NCBI GenBank assembly: GCA_015179045.1
Contig: WHUZ01000057.1
Location: forward strand, 310,001-374,000
DNA from: Kalaharituber pfeilii
Lineage: Eukaryota; Ascomycota; Pezizomycetes; Pezizales; Pezizaceae
DNA: 64,000 nt
Direction: 5' to 3'
Of this stretch, positions 1-9,053 are shown one piece after another. Numbering within the stretch: position 1 is the stretch's first letter; each line of letters opens with the position of its first letter. The notes below the pieces were generated by a model. It worked only from the letters and a program-made list of their open reading frames with translations. It was not told where the DNA came from and made no database searches. A program made the translations under genes and the position numbers.

Positions 1-1
1 A

Positions 2-1478
2 GTCATTATTAGTGACCAAAGCAAAGGGATGATAAAGTCAATGAGTGAAACTATGCCACATTCTATACATCAGCTATGTGAATGGCATATGTTTCAAAAT
101 ATCAAGAAACGGCTGACTGAAAGTGGACGATATGATAAAGAGCAGCGTGAGATATTGCATGGATTTGTTTGGGCCTAGAATCAAGCTACTAGTGAGCGGC
201 ACGAGCTAGCTCGAGCCTGGATTGATTATATACATAATATTGACAAACTAAACTAAACTAAGCTAAATTTTCATCTTTCTCACTACTATCAGCTAAATTG
301 TGCATTTCGGAGTTGTTGGTAGGTCAGAATGAGCTCCAAGTCTCTAATTATTACTATATTAGGTATTTACAGTTTATGAAACCTTGCACTGGCTAAGCAT
401 TTTAGCGAGCTGTCAAGAAAAACACAAGCATGATCTTGGCTCGTTTGAGCTCGAGCTGGCTCGGCTCGTGCCGCTCACTACAAGCTACTACAGTAGAGAA
501 TATGCAGAAGGCAAAGGCAGACTTACTATATCGATTGCATTCACAAGAGCAGGAATATCTAACTCAAAATTGGGATGATAAAGAGCAACAGGGTCTCCGC
601 TGTTATACATCCCAATATCGCAACTTAGGTGCAAATTCTACTCAACGAAATGAAGGGGTTCATCCAATAGCGAAGCAATTTCTTAACCCACAACTGACTT
701 TGGATGAATGTACTTCACGACTTATGAAGTATTTACATGCTATGCATTCTCGCCTTGAACGCTCAGAAAATGAAAGCCGTACAAAAGTCCCTAGAATTTA
801 TGATCCTCAAGGTGCCTTTAAGCTTCTTTTAGGTACTGTTACACATTTTGCAATTGAAAAGATCAAATACGAATGGAATGCAGCCCGAATTCAGCATGAT
901 AAATACCTTAGTGACAATACTTACTCTGGCCACTTCAGCTTCTCCATCCACGGTGGCAAATCAGAGGTCCAATAGCACCAATGGAGTGGACAATGACCGA
1001 CAGAGAAACACCTTCAGATCCATCTATTACAATACCTCAACAACAGCCACAAGACCAATATACTAATCAAGGTCGAGACCTCCTTCTACGATCATTTTAT
1101 GACCAAGAACAGTTGCATGGTACCCTTACTGGTGAGAAGGCAGAGCTCTTTGCACGTTTGCAGCATACTCATACCAGCCACATGCAACGGATGTTCAGTT
1201 CCAGTACACCTGCTGGTCATGGTGCTCAGCCGATTATCCAGCAATTTGTACCGCCAGATTTAAATCAATATCGTCAGAAAAAGCCTAAGGGGAAAGCTAA
1301 AGCTCGTGCTATGACCTCTGCTGAGTTGGCTGAACGAACAGCTGCAGCAAGAAATACTAGAAAGCGCCGTAGGGAAGGCTCCTCAGGTGTAGTTGAGCTT
1401 GATGAAGATACGCAAGCTACGCAGGATGTTATTCTCGTTGCATCAAGGTCCCATGTATCTTCCACTGCACCTATTTAG
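2..1478 (+). pseudogene. MULE-type transposase relic
   Basis: The first 59 codons (from position 2) contain the core of a Mutator-like (MULE/FAR1-type) transposase, with an SDQS motif and then a CEWHMF block. This matches the D...C-x2-H part of the DDE core. The frame meets a TAG at 177-179, and a 291-bp MITE sits at 190-480. With the MITE and one 8-bp duplication removed, the same frame continues into the ORF at 481-975, which contains LTQNWDDKEQQG and a basic C-terminal part. A last ORF at 981-1478 is Lys/Arg/Ala-rich and acidic at its end, like a transposase tail. The N-terminal part lies outside the window. Family placement rests on the SDQ/CEWH block only; the later ORFs are assigned by continuity. 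Confidence 0.6.
190..480. mobile_element. hAT-type MITE, copy 1
   Basis: This is a 291-bp element with terminal inverted repeats starting TAGTGAGCGGCACGAGC and ending in the complement. It is flanked by an exact 8-bp direct repeat CAAGCTAC (182-189 and 481-488). An 8-bp duplication points to a hAT-superfamily transposase acting in trans. It has no coding capacity. It interrupts the MULE transposase relic, so it is younger than that gene. A close relative lies at 6649-6972 and a truncated one at 24259-24326. Confidence 0.8.
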
Positions 1479-1649
1479 ATGTTGAAGTATTGTATGTAGT
1501 CTCTTAGCTTAGATAGTACCTGAGGCCAAGAGAAGAGCCGTGAGTGGGAAACTACTAAATTTTCGATATATACATCAAGTTGTACTTGGGTACATGCGAG
1601 CTCACCACCCTTGAAAACTCTGCATTTTAGCGCACGCCACTGGCGATCC

Positions 1650-2449
1650 GCTTACCGTACAAGGAACTACCTGTCCCTGAGCGGACAGGTAAAAAGTACC
1701 TGTCCCGAGTCATCCCGAAGAAGAAGGGAGGGGACGCGAAACTGATGTGGGTCAAGGCTCATATCGGAATTGCAGGGAATGAGAAGGCTGATGAGTGGGC
1801 AAAGAAGGGGACGGCGGTGGAACGGAAAGTGGTGGCCACCGGGAGCGGGGTGCGCCAGAGGATTAAGGCGTGGAGGAAGGAGAGGAGGGAGGTGGAAGGT
1901 TTCGGGAGGGGGAAAGTAATGGAGTGGAATAGGACAGCGGTGTCCAACTTCACAGCATTGCGACTGGAGAGAGGAAGATGCAGGGTGTGGTTAAAGAGGA
2001 TGGGAGTGGCGGAATCGGAGAATTGCAGCTGCGGGGAGGCCCAGACGGGGGCGCACCTAGCCTTCCAGTGCAGTCAGCAGAGGTTTCGCCCAGAAGGCTT
2101 TAGAGAATGGGGGGATATGGAGAAGAACTGGAAAAGGACAGCAGAGAATGGGGAGGAGTGGGGTCAGTTGGAAAGGTTCTTCTCCGGGATCAGGTTCTAG
2201 GGCGCCGTGCGGTTTGCTGTCGGGGAAGTTTGCTTGCCGGGGTGCGAAAGTGTGGAGAAGAGGGGAGGGGGGGGAGGGGGAGATATATAGTGGAGCCTCC
2301 CTGAGGCAGAAACCGGAAGCTCCGTCCGGAGGTTTCTGGAATCAGGTGGTAGAAGTAGATAGAAATTTCTTTGTTTGTTAAGCCTGTCTCCGGGCTTCGA
2401 GGGCTTGCCCAGGGACCCTGCCATGGCCACGTGCTACAAGCGGGGTTAT

Positions 2450-2480
<31 letters not shown>
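1650..2480 (+). mobile_element. 5'-truncated Tad1-like LINE, tail B (copy 1)
   Basis: This is the 3' end of a non-LTR retrotransposon. The frame around 1745-2200 encodes the end of an RNase H domain (WVKAHIGIAGNEKADEWAKKG, with the H and last D), followed by a CCHC-like zinc motif (CSCGEAQTGAHLAFQC). A short G-rich 3' UTR leads to tail B (GCGGGGTTATGTGATTT) and an A tract at 2457-2480. No start of ORF2 is present, so the copy is strongly 5'-truncated, and I could not find a convincing target duplication. The ORF ends with GDMEKNWKRTAENGEEW, which recurs in the copy at 12981-13238. Confidence 0.8.
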
Positions 2481-2483
<3 letters not shown>

Positions 2484-2783
2484 TCCGGATTACCACCTGG
2501 TTGGCCTAAGAGTCTTTTTTTTTTTTTTTTTTTTTTTTTTGTCACGTGACCCCCGCATGCGGCTGTTCGCCATTTTTTTTTTTTTTTTTTTTATATCATT
2601 TATCGCATGCCGCCCTAAGGGCTATGGCGATGGTATGCTAAATAAATAAAAGAAGGTTAAAAAACCACAACAGAAACATTCCCGCCTAAAAACACCAATC
2701 CTAACCCCACTATCCGTTCTGACTTAACTACATGTGATACCCGCGGACTCTTCACTATCGCGGGTGGCGCCCGGTACAATCCC

Positions 2784-3788
2784 CTACTCCCGTCCCCTCT
2801 CCGGCTCATACCGGACCGACTTCAGCCATCGCCCGCTAAGTCTCACCTTGTCAACCTCCATTTCCTTGTCCAAGTACACCACCACCGAACTCGTCTTCTT
2901 GCCCTCCCCTTCAAAAATCGTCTTCCTCCTCAGCCAGCGAATCCCGGTTATCCTTCCCAGATCCCGGTTCGCGGCTTCCAGCCACGCCTTCACCTTTCCC
3001 AAATCCTTCCGCAAGGCGATTCCGTGTATGACGATGCCATATTTACCTCTGGTGGTGGCATCGGGTTTTGCTGGTGGAGGGGTAACGGTTGGGCCCTTGT
3101 TGCCGGGACGGCGACGGGCGTGGTGTCTCTGGAATGCCTCCTCCTGACTCGGGAGAGGCTTCCTTCTGTTGGTTGGGGGTTGTTGGTTCGGAGGTGTCTT
3201 TGGTGCCGGAGCTGGTGCTGGCGTTGGTGGTGGTGATGGTGCCGGTGCTGACACAACCGGTGGCGATGGTGATGGTGTGGCGCCCGACGCTGCAATCTTC
3301 TTCGCCTCCTCCTCGCTGAGTTGGCGTTTCAATTGGTAGTTGTAGTCGGGCATCTTCCCCTTCCTCTTCCGGCTGCTGGTTGGGGTGGGTGGGTCCGCCT
3401 TTTGCTTCCCCGAGCTGGGTGGCGGCGATTGTGGTGGTGGTGGCGGTGGAGGTGGCGGTGGGGGTGGCGGTGGCTCCCCCGGAGGCGTCTCCACCGACGT
3501 GATGGGGCTGAACCCCAGTGTCTGTGGCGGCGGTGGTGGTGGTGGGGGTGGCGCTGGCGGTGGCGTTGGAGGTGGTGTCCGGAATTCATTGTCCGCCCAG
3601 ACCGGCTTCACATGGTCCGCATTCCCGTCTGCGGTCCGAAACTGCTGTCGCTCAGGGTCTGTACACACGAAGTAAATGAAGGCTCCTTTCTCCAGCCTGA
3701 GGTTCCTTCGCAGGTACCCCGCGACACCAATCTCGAGGTCCCTGTGCAGCATTGCGTGCAGCAATACCCTAGCGCCTTGGCGGGACAT
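2784..3788 (-). CDS. LINE ORF1 protein (334 aa)
   Basis: This is the ORF1-type protein of the element at 2573-4365. Residues 1-70 are a unique N-terminal region (MSRQGARVLLHAMLHRDLEI). Residues 70-200 are very proline-rich with several poly-Pro runs. Residues 250-330 form a conserved block (VIHGIALRKDLGKVKAWLE, then WLRRKT, SSVVVYL and RLSGRWL) that recurs in every ORF1 copy in this window. The block has an RRM-like look, so RNA binding is likely (inference). The frame is fully open, so the copy may be recent. No zinc knuckle is visible. Confidence 0.75.
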   Translation of the reverse strand: MSRQGARVLLHAMLHRDLEIGVAGYLRRNLRLEKGAFIYFVCTDPERQQFRTADGNADHVKPVWADNEFRTPPPTPPPAPPPPPPPPPQTLGFSPITSVETPPGEPPPPPPPPPPPPPPQSPPPSSGKQKADPPTPTSSRKRKGKMPDYNYQLKRQLSEEEAKKIAASGATPSPSPPVVSAPAPSPPPTPAPAPAPKTPPNQQPPTNRRKPLPSQEEAFQRHHARRRPGNKGPTVTPPPAKPDATTRGKYGIVIHGIALRKDLGKVKAWLEAANRDLGRITGIRWLRRKTIFEGEGKKTSSVVVYLDKEMEVDKVRLSGRWLKSVRYEPERGRE

Positions 3789-3806
3789 GGGTGTGGGTGA
3801 TGTGAT

Positions 3807-4155
3807 TTTTTTTTTTTTTTTTTATTTCATTACTCGCATGCCGCCCTAAGGGCTATGGCGAGGTATAAATAAACTAGTTAATTACAGGTATAACGAATAA
3901 AATAAATGCTAATAATCACTCCTGCCCTGCCCATTCCAGTATCTCCCCGATGTTCGTATCCTTGTCTGGTTGTCTTAATCCTCCCGCTCCGTCTTTCATC
4001 TTTCCCTTCCATGTCTGACATTCGTTGGTTATGTGGGCTAGGTTCTCGGGTGCTCTCCCACACCATCGGCATTCCGGGGAGTCCGTCTTTCCTATGGTGT
4101 GCCTCCATTCTTTGAGTCCCTTGTTCCCTAGGATACCGGCCAGGGCTGCGATTCT
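3807..4155 (-). mobile_element. 5'-truncated LINE 3' end, tail A (349 bp)
   Basis: This insertion sits in the leader of the ORF1-only element. It is bounded by an exact 13-bp duplication TGGGTGATGTGAT (3794-3806 and 4156-4168). On the minus strand it encodes the end of LINE ORF2 with a CRWCGRAPENLAHITNEC zinc motif and ends ILEWAGQE. A UTR, the tail A hairpin and poly(A) follow. It is the innermost layer of a four-deep nest. Confidence 0.85.
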
Positions 4156-4816
4156 TGGGTGATGTGATGGCAACAGCGGTGGAAAGCTGAGAGTTCCCGA
4201 ATTTTCTCCCCTCGGGGGAAAACTGTAGTTCTGGGTATTTGGGAATAAGAATCAGATCAAAAGACTCAGCTCGCTGAGCGCTTTCGATCTATGTAGATTT
4301 CAGCGGGGGGACGTTGTGGTTGTGGAGTCGCTTCCAAACGCTGTGGTTGTTGTCGGTGAAGTCGTCGGCTGTTCGCCATGGCAGGGCGGCCTAACAGTCA
4401 ATTGGGAACTGAAGTACAACCGGCACCACTAAAAGAGACTACAACTAGCCAAAGCGGCCTGGGGGGTAGCCTCAAGGCTATATCAGATGCCGCCAGCTAA
4501 AAAGCGCCAACTATACACCTCTATAGCCCGTAACATAGCGACATGGGGATGCTGGGCCTGGAATGACTATGCATGGGGAGCCCCAAGCAAACACAAGATG
4601 ACCAACCTAGAGAAGTGGCAATACACGGTGGCCAGATCGATCACAGGAGCACCGTGGGCACAAAGAGAGACATAGTCGAGGGGCTGGCCAACCTCGAGTC
4701 GATACAGACATTCGTGGAAGGAGAAAGCACAAGGGTAGAGGCTCGCACACTCAGGTTCGAGAACGAGCTAATCAGGAACCAAGACCTAGAAGCCAGATAC
4801 CTATGAGGCACACTGA

Positions 4817-4893
4817 CACACCAGCACCCCCATGTCTTTGTTGTCGTCTTCCAACCATCTCCGAACCTTCCCGAGATCCTCTCTCAGGGCTAT
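4817..4893 (-). pseudogene. short LINE ORF1 fragment
   Basis: On the minus strand this 77-bp stretch encodes IALREDLGKVRRWLEDDNKD, the start of the conserved ORF1 block. It abuts a plus-strand ORF1 copy starting near 4894. The two lie head to head with no visible duplication between them. Confidence 0.6.
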
Positions 4894-5507
4894 TTGACTA
4901 AGCACCTACAACGCCTTCGGTCGGGACCCCGGCGACCCCACGGGCAGCACCGCCACCACAGCCGCAACAAAGCCCCCAACCCCGACACCGACAACGAGAC
5001 TCCCGACACCAATCACGGACTCAAGACCAAGACCAAAGACCAGCAAGCCCCGCGCCTCTTCGCCAAACACCGACGCCACCACATCGACATTCGGCGTCGT
5101 AGTACATGGTATTGCATTGAGGAAAGACTTGGCGAAGGTGCGGAAGTGGCTGGAGTCCGGGAACAAGACACTAGGCAAGACCGTTGGGATACGTTGGCTT
5201 AGACGAAAGACCGCGCTGATTCAAGAAGGCACGAAGACTAGCTCGGTCGTGGTGTACTTGGAGGCAGCGGCGGACATAGACAGAGTCAGGCTAGGAGGGA
5301 AATTGTTGAGGACAACTCAATACGAGCCAGACAGGAGGGGGAAATAGGCTGTATTGATTTCATACCCTACCCGCACCATGTACGAGTATCGCGGGAACCA
5401 CTTGTAGTTAGTTACTGTCGCGCTTTTTTCTTTCTTTAATTAACACCTCGCCATAGCCCATTGGGCGGCATGCGAGTACTGATATAAAAAAAAAAAAAAA
5501 AAAAAAA
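4894..5507 (+). mobile_element. 5'-truncated ORF1-only LINE, tail A
   Basis: The Pro/Thr-rich region is followed by the ORF1 conserved block, and the reading frame ends at 5347 (IALRKDLAKVRKWLE ... YEPDRRGK). A 3' UTR of about 100 nt then leads directly to tail A (CTCGCC ... GCGAG) and an A tract at 5486-5507. ORF1 is followed by the tail with no ORF2 between, as in the complete copies. The 5' part has a frameshift near 5100. Confidence 0.75.
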
Positions 5508-6047
5508 CCCCTTCCCCTGGCCGTGATGCCAGCACTCCCGGCAGGCACCACAAAGATGGAATGGGAAAAAGCTATCGCCGAAGCAGAAGATGAGGGGTGG
5601 ACCAGTCATTACATAGACGGAAGCCGCATGAAGGACACGACTGGAGTTGGGACCTTTACGCAACATCCACCGAATCGGACCTCCACATACCTGGGCCGAC
5701 TTCGCACCATCAACGACAGAGAGCTACTTGCCATAAGCGAGGCACTAGAGAGCCAGGCGAACGAGCTATTGATCATTACCAATTCCAAAACGGCAGTAGT
5801 CAAACTCCAGAAAATCGCCAACGGTGAGTCCAACCACGTAGAGGCCTCACCGCGAGTCAGGGAGGCCTGGGAACGCAGAGTGGAGACAGGGTCCCTGGAT
5901 GTGGCAGTCATATGGGTGAAAGGGCACAAAGGAATCCATGGCAACACGGAAGCGGACACGGCGGCCAAGATAGGCAGCTACTTACAGTACCAAGAAGAAA
6001 CGGTAATGGAGGCAGGGTGGAGACAGCAAGCTAAGGCCAACAGGGCT

Positions 6048-7254
6048 CTGTCACCGTAACTTGCTTTCCCTCGCGCCGGTACAGGGCGTCGACACTGTCA
6101 CCGCAAGGCTGCTGGCGCTCGACGCGCATCAGTTGTCGGAACTGGGCAAGCCTGGCGGCGTCGGAGCTTAAAAATGCATGTCTCGATGATATCTCTTCCC
6201 TGCAGTTGGTTAATACATGACTGGCTCCCTGCCATAGGCTCGTAGCCTGTATGCACCTCGCCATAGCCTCACAGGCGGCACGCGAGTAATGATATAAAAA
6301 AAAAAAAAAAATCCCCTAGCCTGCATACGGTGTTATGTGAGCCACTTCTACTACAAAGAGCAAGCCCCTTTTACCAAATAAGCCGGAACTACGACCTGCG
6401 ACTTCAACAATAGTAGTTCATGGGATAGCAGTGACCAAGAGACTGGGGCATGTTCGGAAATGGTTGGAGGCGGATAATGAACTGGGCACAAAAATCGCTG
6501 GGGCTAATGGCTATTGAAGCAAGAGAGGAGGGAGGGAAAGGCGACTAGTTCAGTTGTTGTTTACCTGGAGGGGGCAGGTAGAACTAGTATAATACCAGAG
6601 ACTCTACGCATCGGAGGTAGGAAGTACAGATGGGATGCGTATGAGTGGCCCGTAGTGAGCGGCACGAGCTAGCTCCAGCCGAGCTGGAGGGTGAGCTCGA
6701 GCCAGCTCGTGAGTAAGTGAGCTCGGCTCGAGCCTGGATTGATTATATACATAATATTGACAAACTAAACTAAACTAAGCTAAATTTTCATCTTTCTCAC
6801 TACTATCAGCTAAATTGTGCATTTCGAAGTTGTTGGTAGGTCAGAATGAGCTCCAAGTCTCTAATTATTACTATAGTAGGTATTTACAGTTTATGAAACC
6901 TTGCATTGGCTAAGCATTTTAGCGAGCTGTCAAGAAAAACACAAGCATGATCTTGGCTCGTGCCTCTCACTATGAGTGGGATAGGGGAAGGAAAGACAAA
7001 GGAAAGCAGGTGAGTAGGGCTGGGGAGGATGCAATGGAGACTGATCAAGAACCCATTGTATGTATTATTGTGCTTGGTCCACTGTCTGTCTGCATTTGCT
7101 CATCTACAGCCACGGTGAAGTCGTGTAGATGGACAAGTAGCATGGGTGATCCGGCCCACAATCCGGTGTCACAGACCTGCCTCCGGGTAATAAAGTGGTC
7201 CTGCCATAGGCTGAGAGCTTGTATGCGGGGTTACGTGATCAAAAAAAAAAAAAA
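6048..7254 (+). mobile_element. ORF1-type LINE copy with tail B, carrying a tail-A insertion and a MITE
   Basis: This nested block is inserted in the LINE at 5512-7767. It starts with a roughly 200-bp segment of unknown origin and a tail-B-like stretch near 6224-6255. A tail-A insertion with poly(A) follows (about 6255-6311). An ORF1 conserved block comes next (VVHGIAVTKRLGHVRKWLEA from about 6410), broken by stops and by MITE copy 2. The block ends with tail B (GCGGGGTTACGTGATC) and A15. ORF1 is again followed by a tail without ORF2. The internal tail-B stretch suggests two insertion events or a template switch. Confidence 0.6.
6649..6972. mobile_element. hAT-type MITE, copy 2
   Basis: This is a relative of the 190-480 MITE: it shares about 250 bp of internal sequence from GAGCCTGGATTGATTATATA onward, has the same left terminus TAGTGAGCGGCACGAGC (from 6653), and ends in CTCTCACTA. 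It splits an ORF1 copy so that GATGCGTATGAGTGG lies on one side and GATAGGGGAAGG on the other. TGAGTGG is repeated at 6642-6648 and 6973-6979. The left duplication is separated from the canonical terminus by CCCG, so the boundary is imperfect. Its 5' part has about 50 bp absent from copy 1. Confidence 0.7.
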
Positions 7255-8215
7255 AGGCCAATAGGGCTTCCGAAAGGAACAGACTAGACATCGCTTACAG
7301 ACCGCTACAACGACTAGGACACAGGGTCTCCACCTTAGCCGGCATCCTCGGAGGCAAAGGCCTACGAGGTTGGAAATTCAGAATTGGTACCGCCGACAGC
7401 CTGGAATGCCGCTGGTGCGGCGAAGATATCGAGACCACCCAGCACGTCCTCACTCAGCGCAGGGCATGGTAACAGAGATGCCCGAGAGGCGTCGAGGACC
7501 TATGCCGCCCAAGAAGCGACGAACGAAACGGGTCAGACGAAGACAGGGATAGATTGCTAGACATACTGGAATGGGCGGGACAGTGACGGGTATTGGGAAC
7601 GGGCATCATTTCCAGTTACTTCATTTATCGTTCACCCTTTCATTTTATTCAGTGACAGATTATTAGGCATTATTTCTTTCAGTTTCATCTTATTTTCTTC
7701 AACAACTGTACCTAGACATCGCCATAGCCCATAGGGCGGCATGCGATTAATGATATTTAAAAAAAAAGTGCTAGCCTATCGGCGACTCTGTATTCCCTGG
7801 GCCGACGCGGTGAGCTTAGTTTGGGAATGCCCATGAGGCCGCACCAGGAGAGCTGTAGCGGCCCACAGGCATCCGATTACCGACTATTTGGTAAGTGCTG
7901 TAGCTTGTTGCCCTACTGCGTCAAGATTGGGCAGCAGCTGGCATGGGTGAAGTGGATGGTCATTAGCATGCATACACGTACCTTAACGTCATATAGCTGC
8001 CGCATATACCAGCACTATATACTTAAGCCGATGGTTGATGGAGACACATGCGAACATGTATAGCCAGTAATACAATTATTTACAACCAAGTACAGATATA
8101 TTAGGAACATGCTCCAGATATGTGGTACACGGAATTGCAACAACCAAAAAGCTGGGAAAGGTTAGGGGCTGGATGGAGAAGGCGAACCCCTGGATGGGGA
8201 GTATAGTTGCAGCCC

Positions 8216-8312
8216 TTGTTTTTTTTTTTTTTTCTTCACATAACCCCGCTTGCAGCTATTCGCCATGGCAGGGCCCCTGGGCCTAAACCCTCACAGCCCG
8301 GAGGCAGGCTTG
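8216..8312 (-). mobile_element. 97-bp tail-B-only insertion
   Basis: A poly(T) tract followed by the complement of tail B is bounded by an exact 13-bp duplication ATAGTTGCAGCCC (8203-8215 and 8313-8325). It interrupts the ORF1 block of the surrounding element. Nothing upstream of the LINE 3' UTR was copied. Confidence 0.85.
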
Positions 8313-8530
8313 ATAGTTGCAGCCCGATTGTTGTTGAAGAAGGAGAGGAGGAAAGGGAAGAAGATCAGCTCGGTCATAATCTACCTAAAGGGGAGGTAGA
8401 GTCGGATGGTCAAAAACTAGCGAAGGTAAGGTTGTCTGGGAGATGGCTACACTCGAAATTGTACGAGTGGAATAGAGTGGGTACAAGAGAGAAGGGGCAG
8501 GAGCGGGATGACAGGATGGACATGGATGAA

Positions 8531-8759
8531 TTTTTTTTTTTTTTCTTTTTTTTTTTTTTAATATCATCACTCGCGTGCCGCCCTATGGGCTATGGCGAGG
8601 TATAGTTACAAGGGAGTAGAGAAAAGAGAAAAGTAAAAACAAGCGGCATGAAAGTAGACAGCGTGCCGCAAGAAGTATGGAATAAATAAGATGAATGAAA
8701 AGGTCTAAGTCCTAGCTCCACTAGCGAGTCCTTGTCTCCGTCCCCTTAAGTCTAAGTCC
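8531..8759 (-). mobile_element. 229-bp 5'-truncated LINE end, tail A
   Basis: The poly(T) (with one C) at 8531 onward, then the tail A hairpin and a UTR, are bounded by an exact 12-bp duplication GACATGGATGAA (8519-8530 and 8760-8771). It sits in the 3' part of the same ORF1-type element and contains no coding sequence. Confidence 0.85.
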
Positions 8760-9053
8760 GACATGGATGAAGCAGCGGTAGAGGAGAAGGAAGAGTGCTC
8801 CGTGAGACGCGAGGGGAGGGACATCCGCGGTAACCTCTTTAACTACGAAATCGACTGCCTAAGACATGGACGTTCTGGCACCGCGCACCGTAGCTTTTTT
8901 CGTTGATGTCATATTAGGGGACGTGTTTGTATGTAGCTGCATAGGTGCCTGTCTCCGGGCCATAACGACTTCGGCCCAGGGACCCTGCCATGGCGAACAG
9001 CTGCAAGCGGGGTTACGTGAAATGAAAAAAAAAAAACCCCCATCCTATTGCAC

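Larger units (their letters stand above)
2573..4365 (-). mobile_element. complete ORF1-only (HAL1-like) LINE, tail A
   Basis: This minus-strand element is bounded by an exact 13-bp duplication CGGCTGTTCGCCA (2560-2572 and 4366-4378). In its own direction it has a roughly 200-nt 5' leader, one ORF (3788-2784), a roughly 170-nt 3' UTR, the tail A hairpin and an A tract (poly(T) from 2573 on the plus strand). There is no ORF2 (no endonuclease, reverse transcriptase or RNase H). Without the 349-bp insertion at 3807-4155 and its duplication it is about 1.43 kb. The leader matches that of the copy at 44728-46024, so this is a defined family and not a random truncation. Confidence 0.8.
2515..4387 (-). 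mobile_element. short tail-B insertion, itself split by an ORF1 element
   Basis: The poly(T) tract at 2515-2540 followed by GTCACGTGACCCCCGCATGC is the reverse complement of LINE tail B. Its far end is at 4379-4387. The original insertion was only about 70 bp, including the A tract. Its duplication is the 12-bp pair listed for the host LINE. The complete ORF1-only element at 2573-4365 landed inside it, using CGGCTGTTCGCCA as target. Confidence 0.7.
2481..4806 (+). pseudogene. LINE ORF2 fragment (post-RT region), host of a nested stack
   Basis: Segments 2481-2514 and 4400-4806 read together as one plus-strand stretch of LINE ORF2 between the reverse transcriptase and RNase H domains (LQLAKAAWGVASRLYQ, then ARNIATWGCWAWND). 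The two pieces are separated by a tail-B insertion whose 12-bp duplication is GGCCTAAGAGTC (2503-2514) and GGCCTAACAGTC (4388-4399), one mismatch. The reading frame carries a TAA after YNRHH and a later frameshift near 4670, so it is dead. It ends at 4806. Confidence 0.7.
5512..7767 (+). mobile_element. LINE ORF2 3' part with RNase H, tail A (interrupted)
   Basis: The ORF at 5523-6046 encodes the RNase H domain: YIDGSRM (first Asp), DRELLAISEAL (Glu), ITNSKTAV where the third acidic residue is expected, and VKGHKGIHGNTEAD (His and last Asp). An insertion occupies 6048-7254, bounded by AGGCCAACAGGGCT (6034-6047) and AGGCCAATAGGGCT (7255-7268). The element resumes with RLDIAYRPLQRLGHRVSTLAG and a zinc motif that begins CRWCGEDIETTQHV. 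A TAA follows, then a degraded end, and tail A with poly(A) at 7758-7767. The third catalytic Asp of RNase H is Asn (GAT to AAT). Confidence 0.8.
7780..9036 (+). mobile_element. ORF1-type LINE copy, tail B, with two nested tail insertions
   Basis: The ORF1 block starts near 8125 (VVHGIATTKKLGKVRGWMEK). It continues after an insertion at 8326 (RKGKKISSVIIYLKGEVE, then RLSGRWLHSKLYEW) and ends as an acidic stretch. The element ends with tail B (CCTGTCTCCGGGC ... GCAAGCGGGGTTACGTGAAAT) and an A tract at 9025-9036. The region 7780-8100 shows no recognisable coding sequence and may be its leader. The element stops 17 bp from the stop codon of the convergent BTB gene, so it has probably replaced part of that gene's 3' UTR. 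Confidence 0.65.

Noticed and set aside
3024..3800. Gly/Trp-rich plus-strand ORFs opposite the poly-Pro region
   Set aside because: They are the antisense shadow of the proline-rich part of LINE ORF1 (2784-3788, minus strand).
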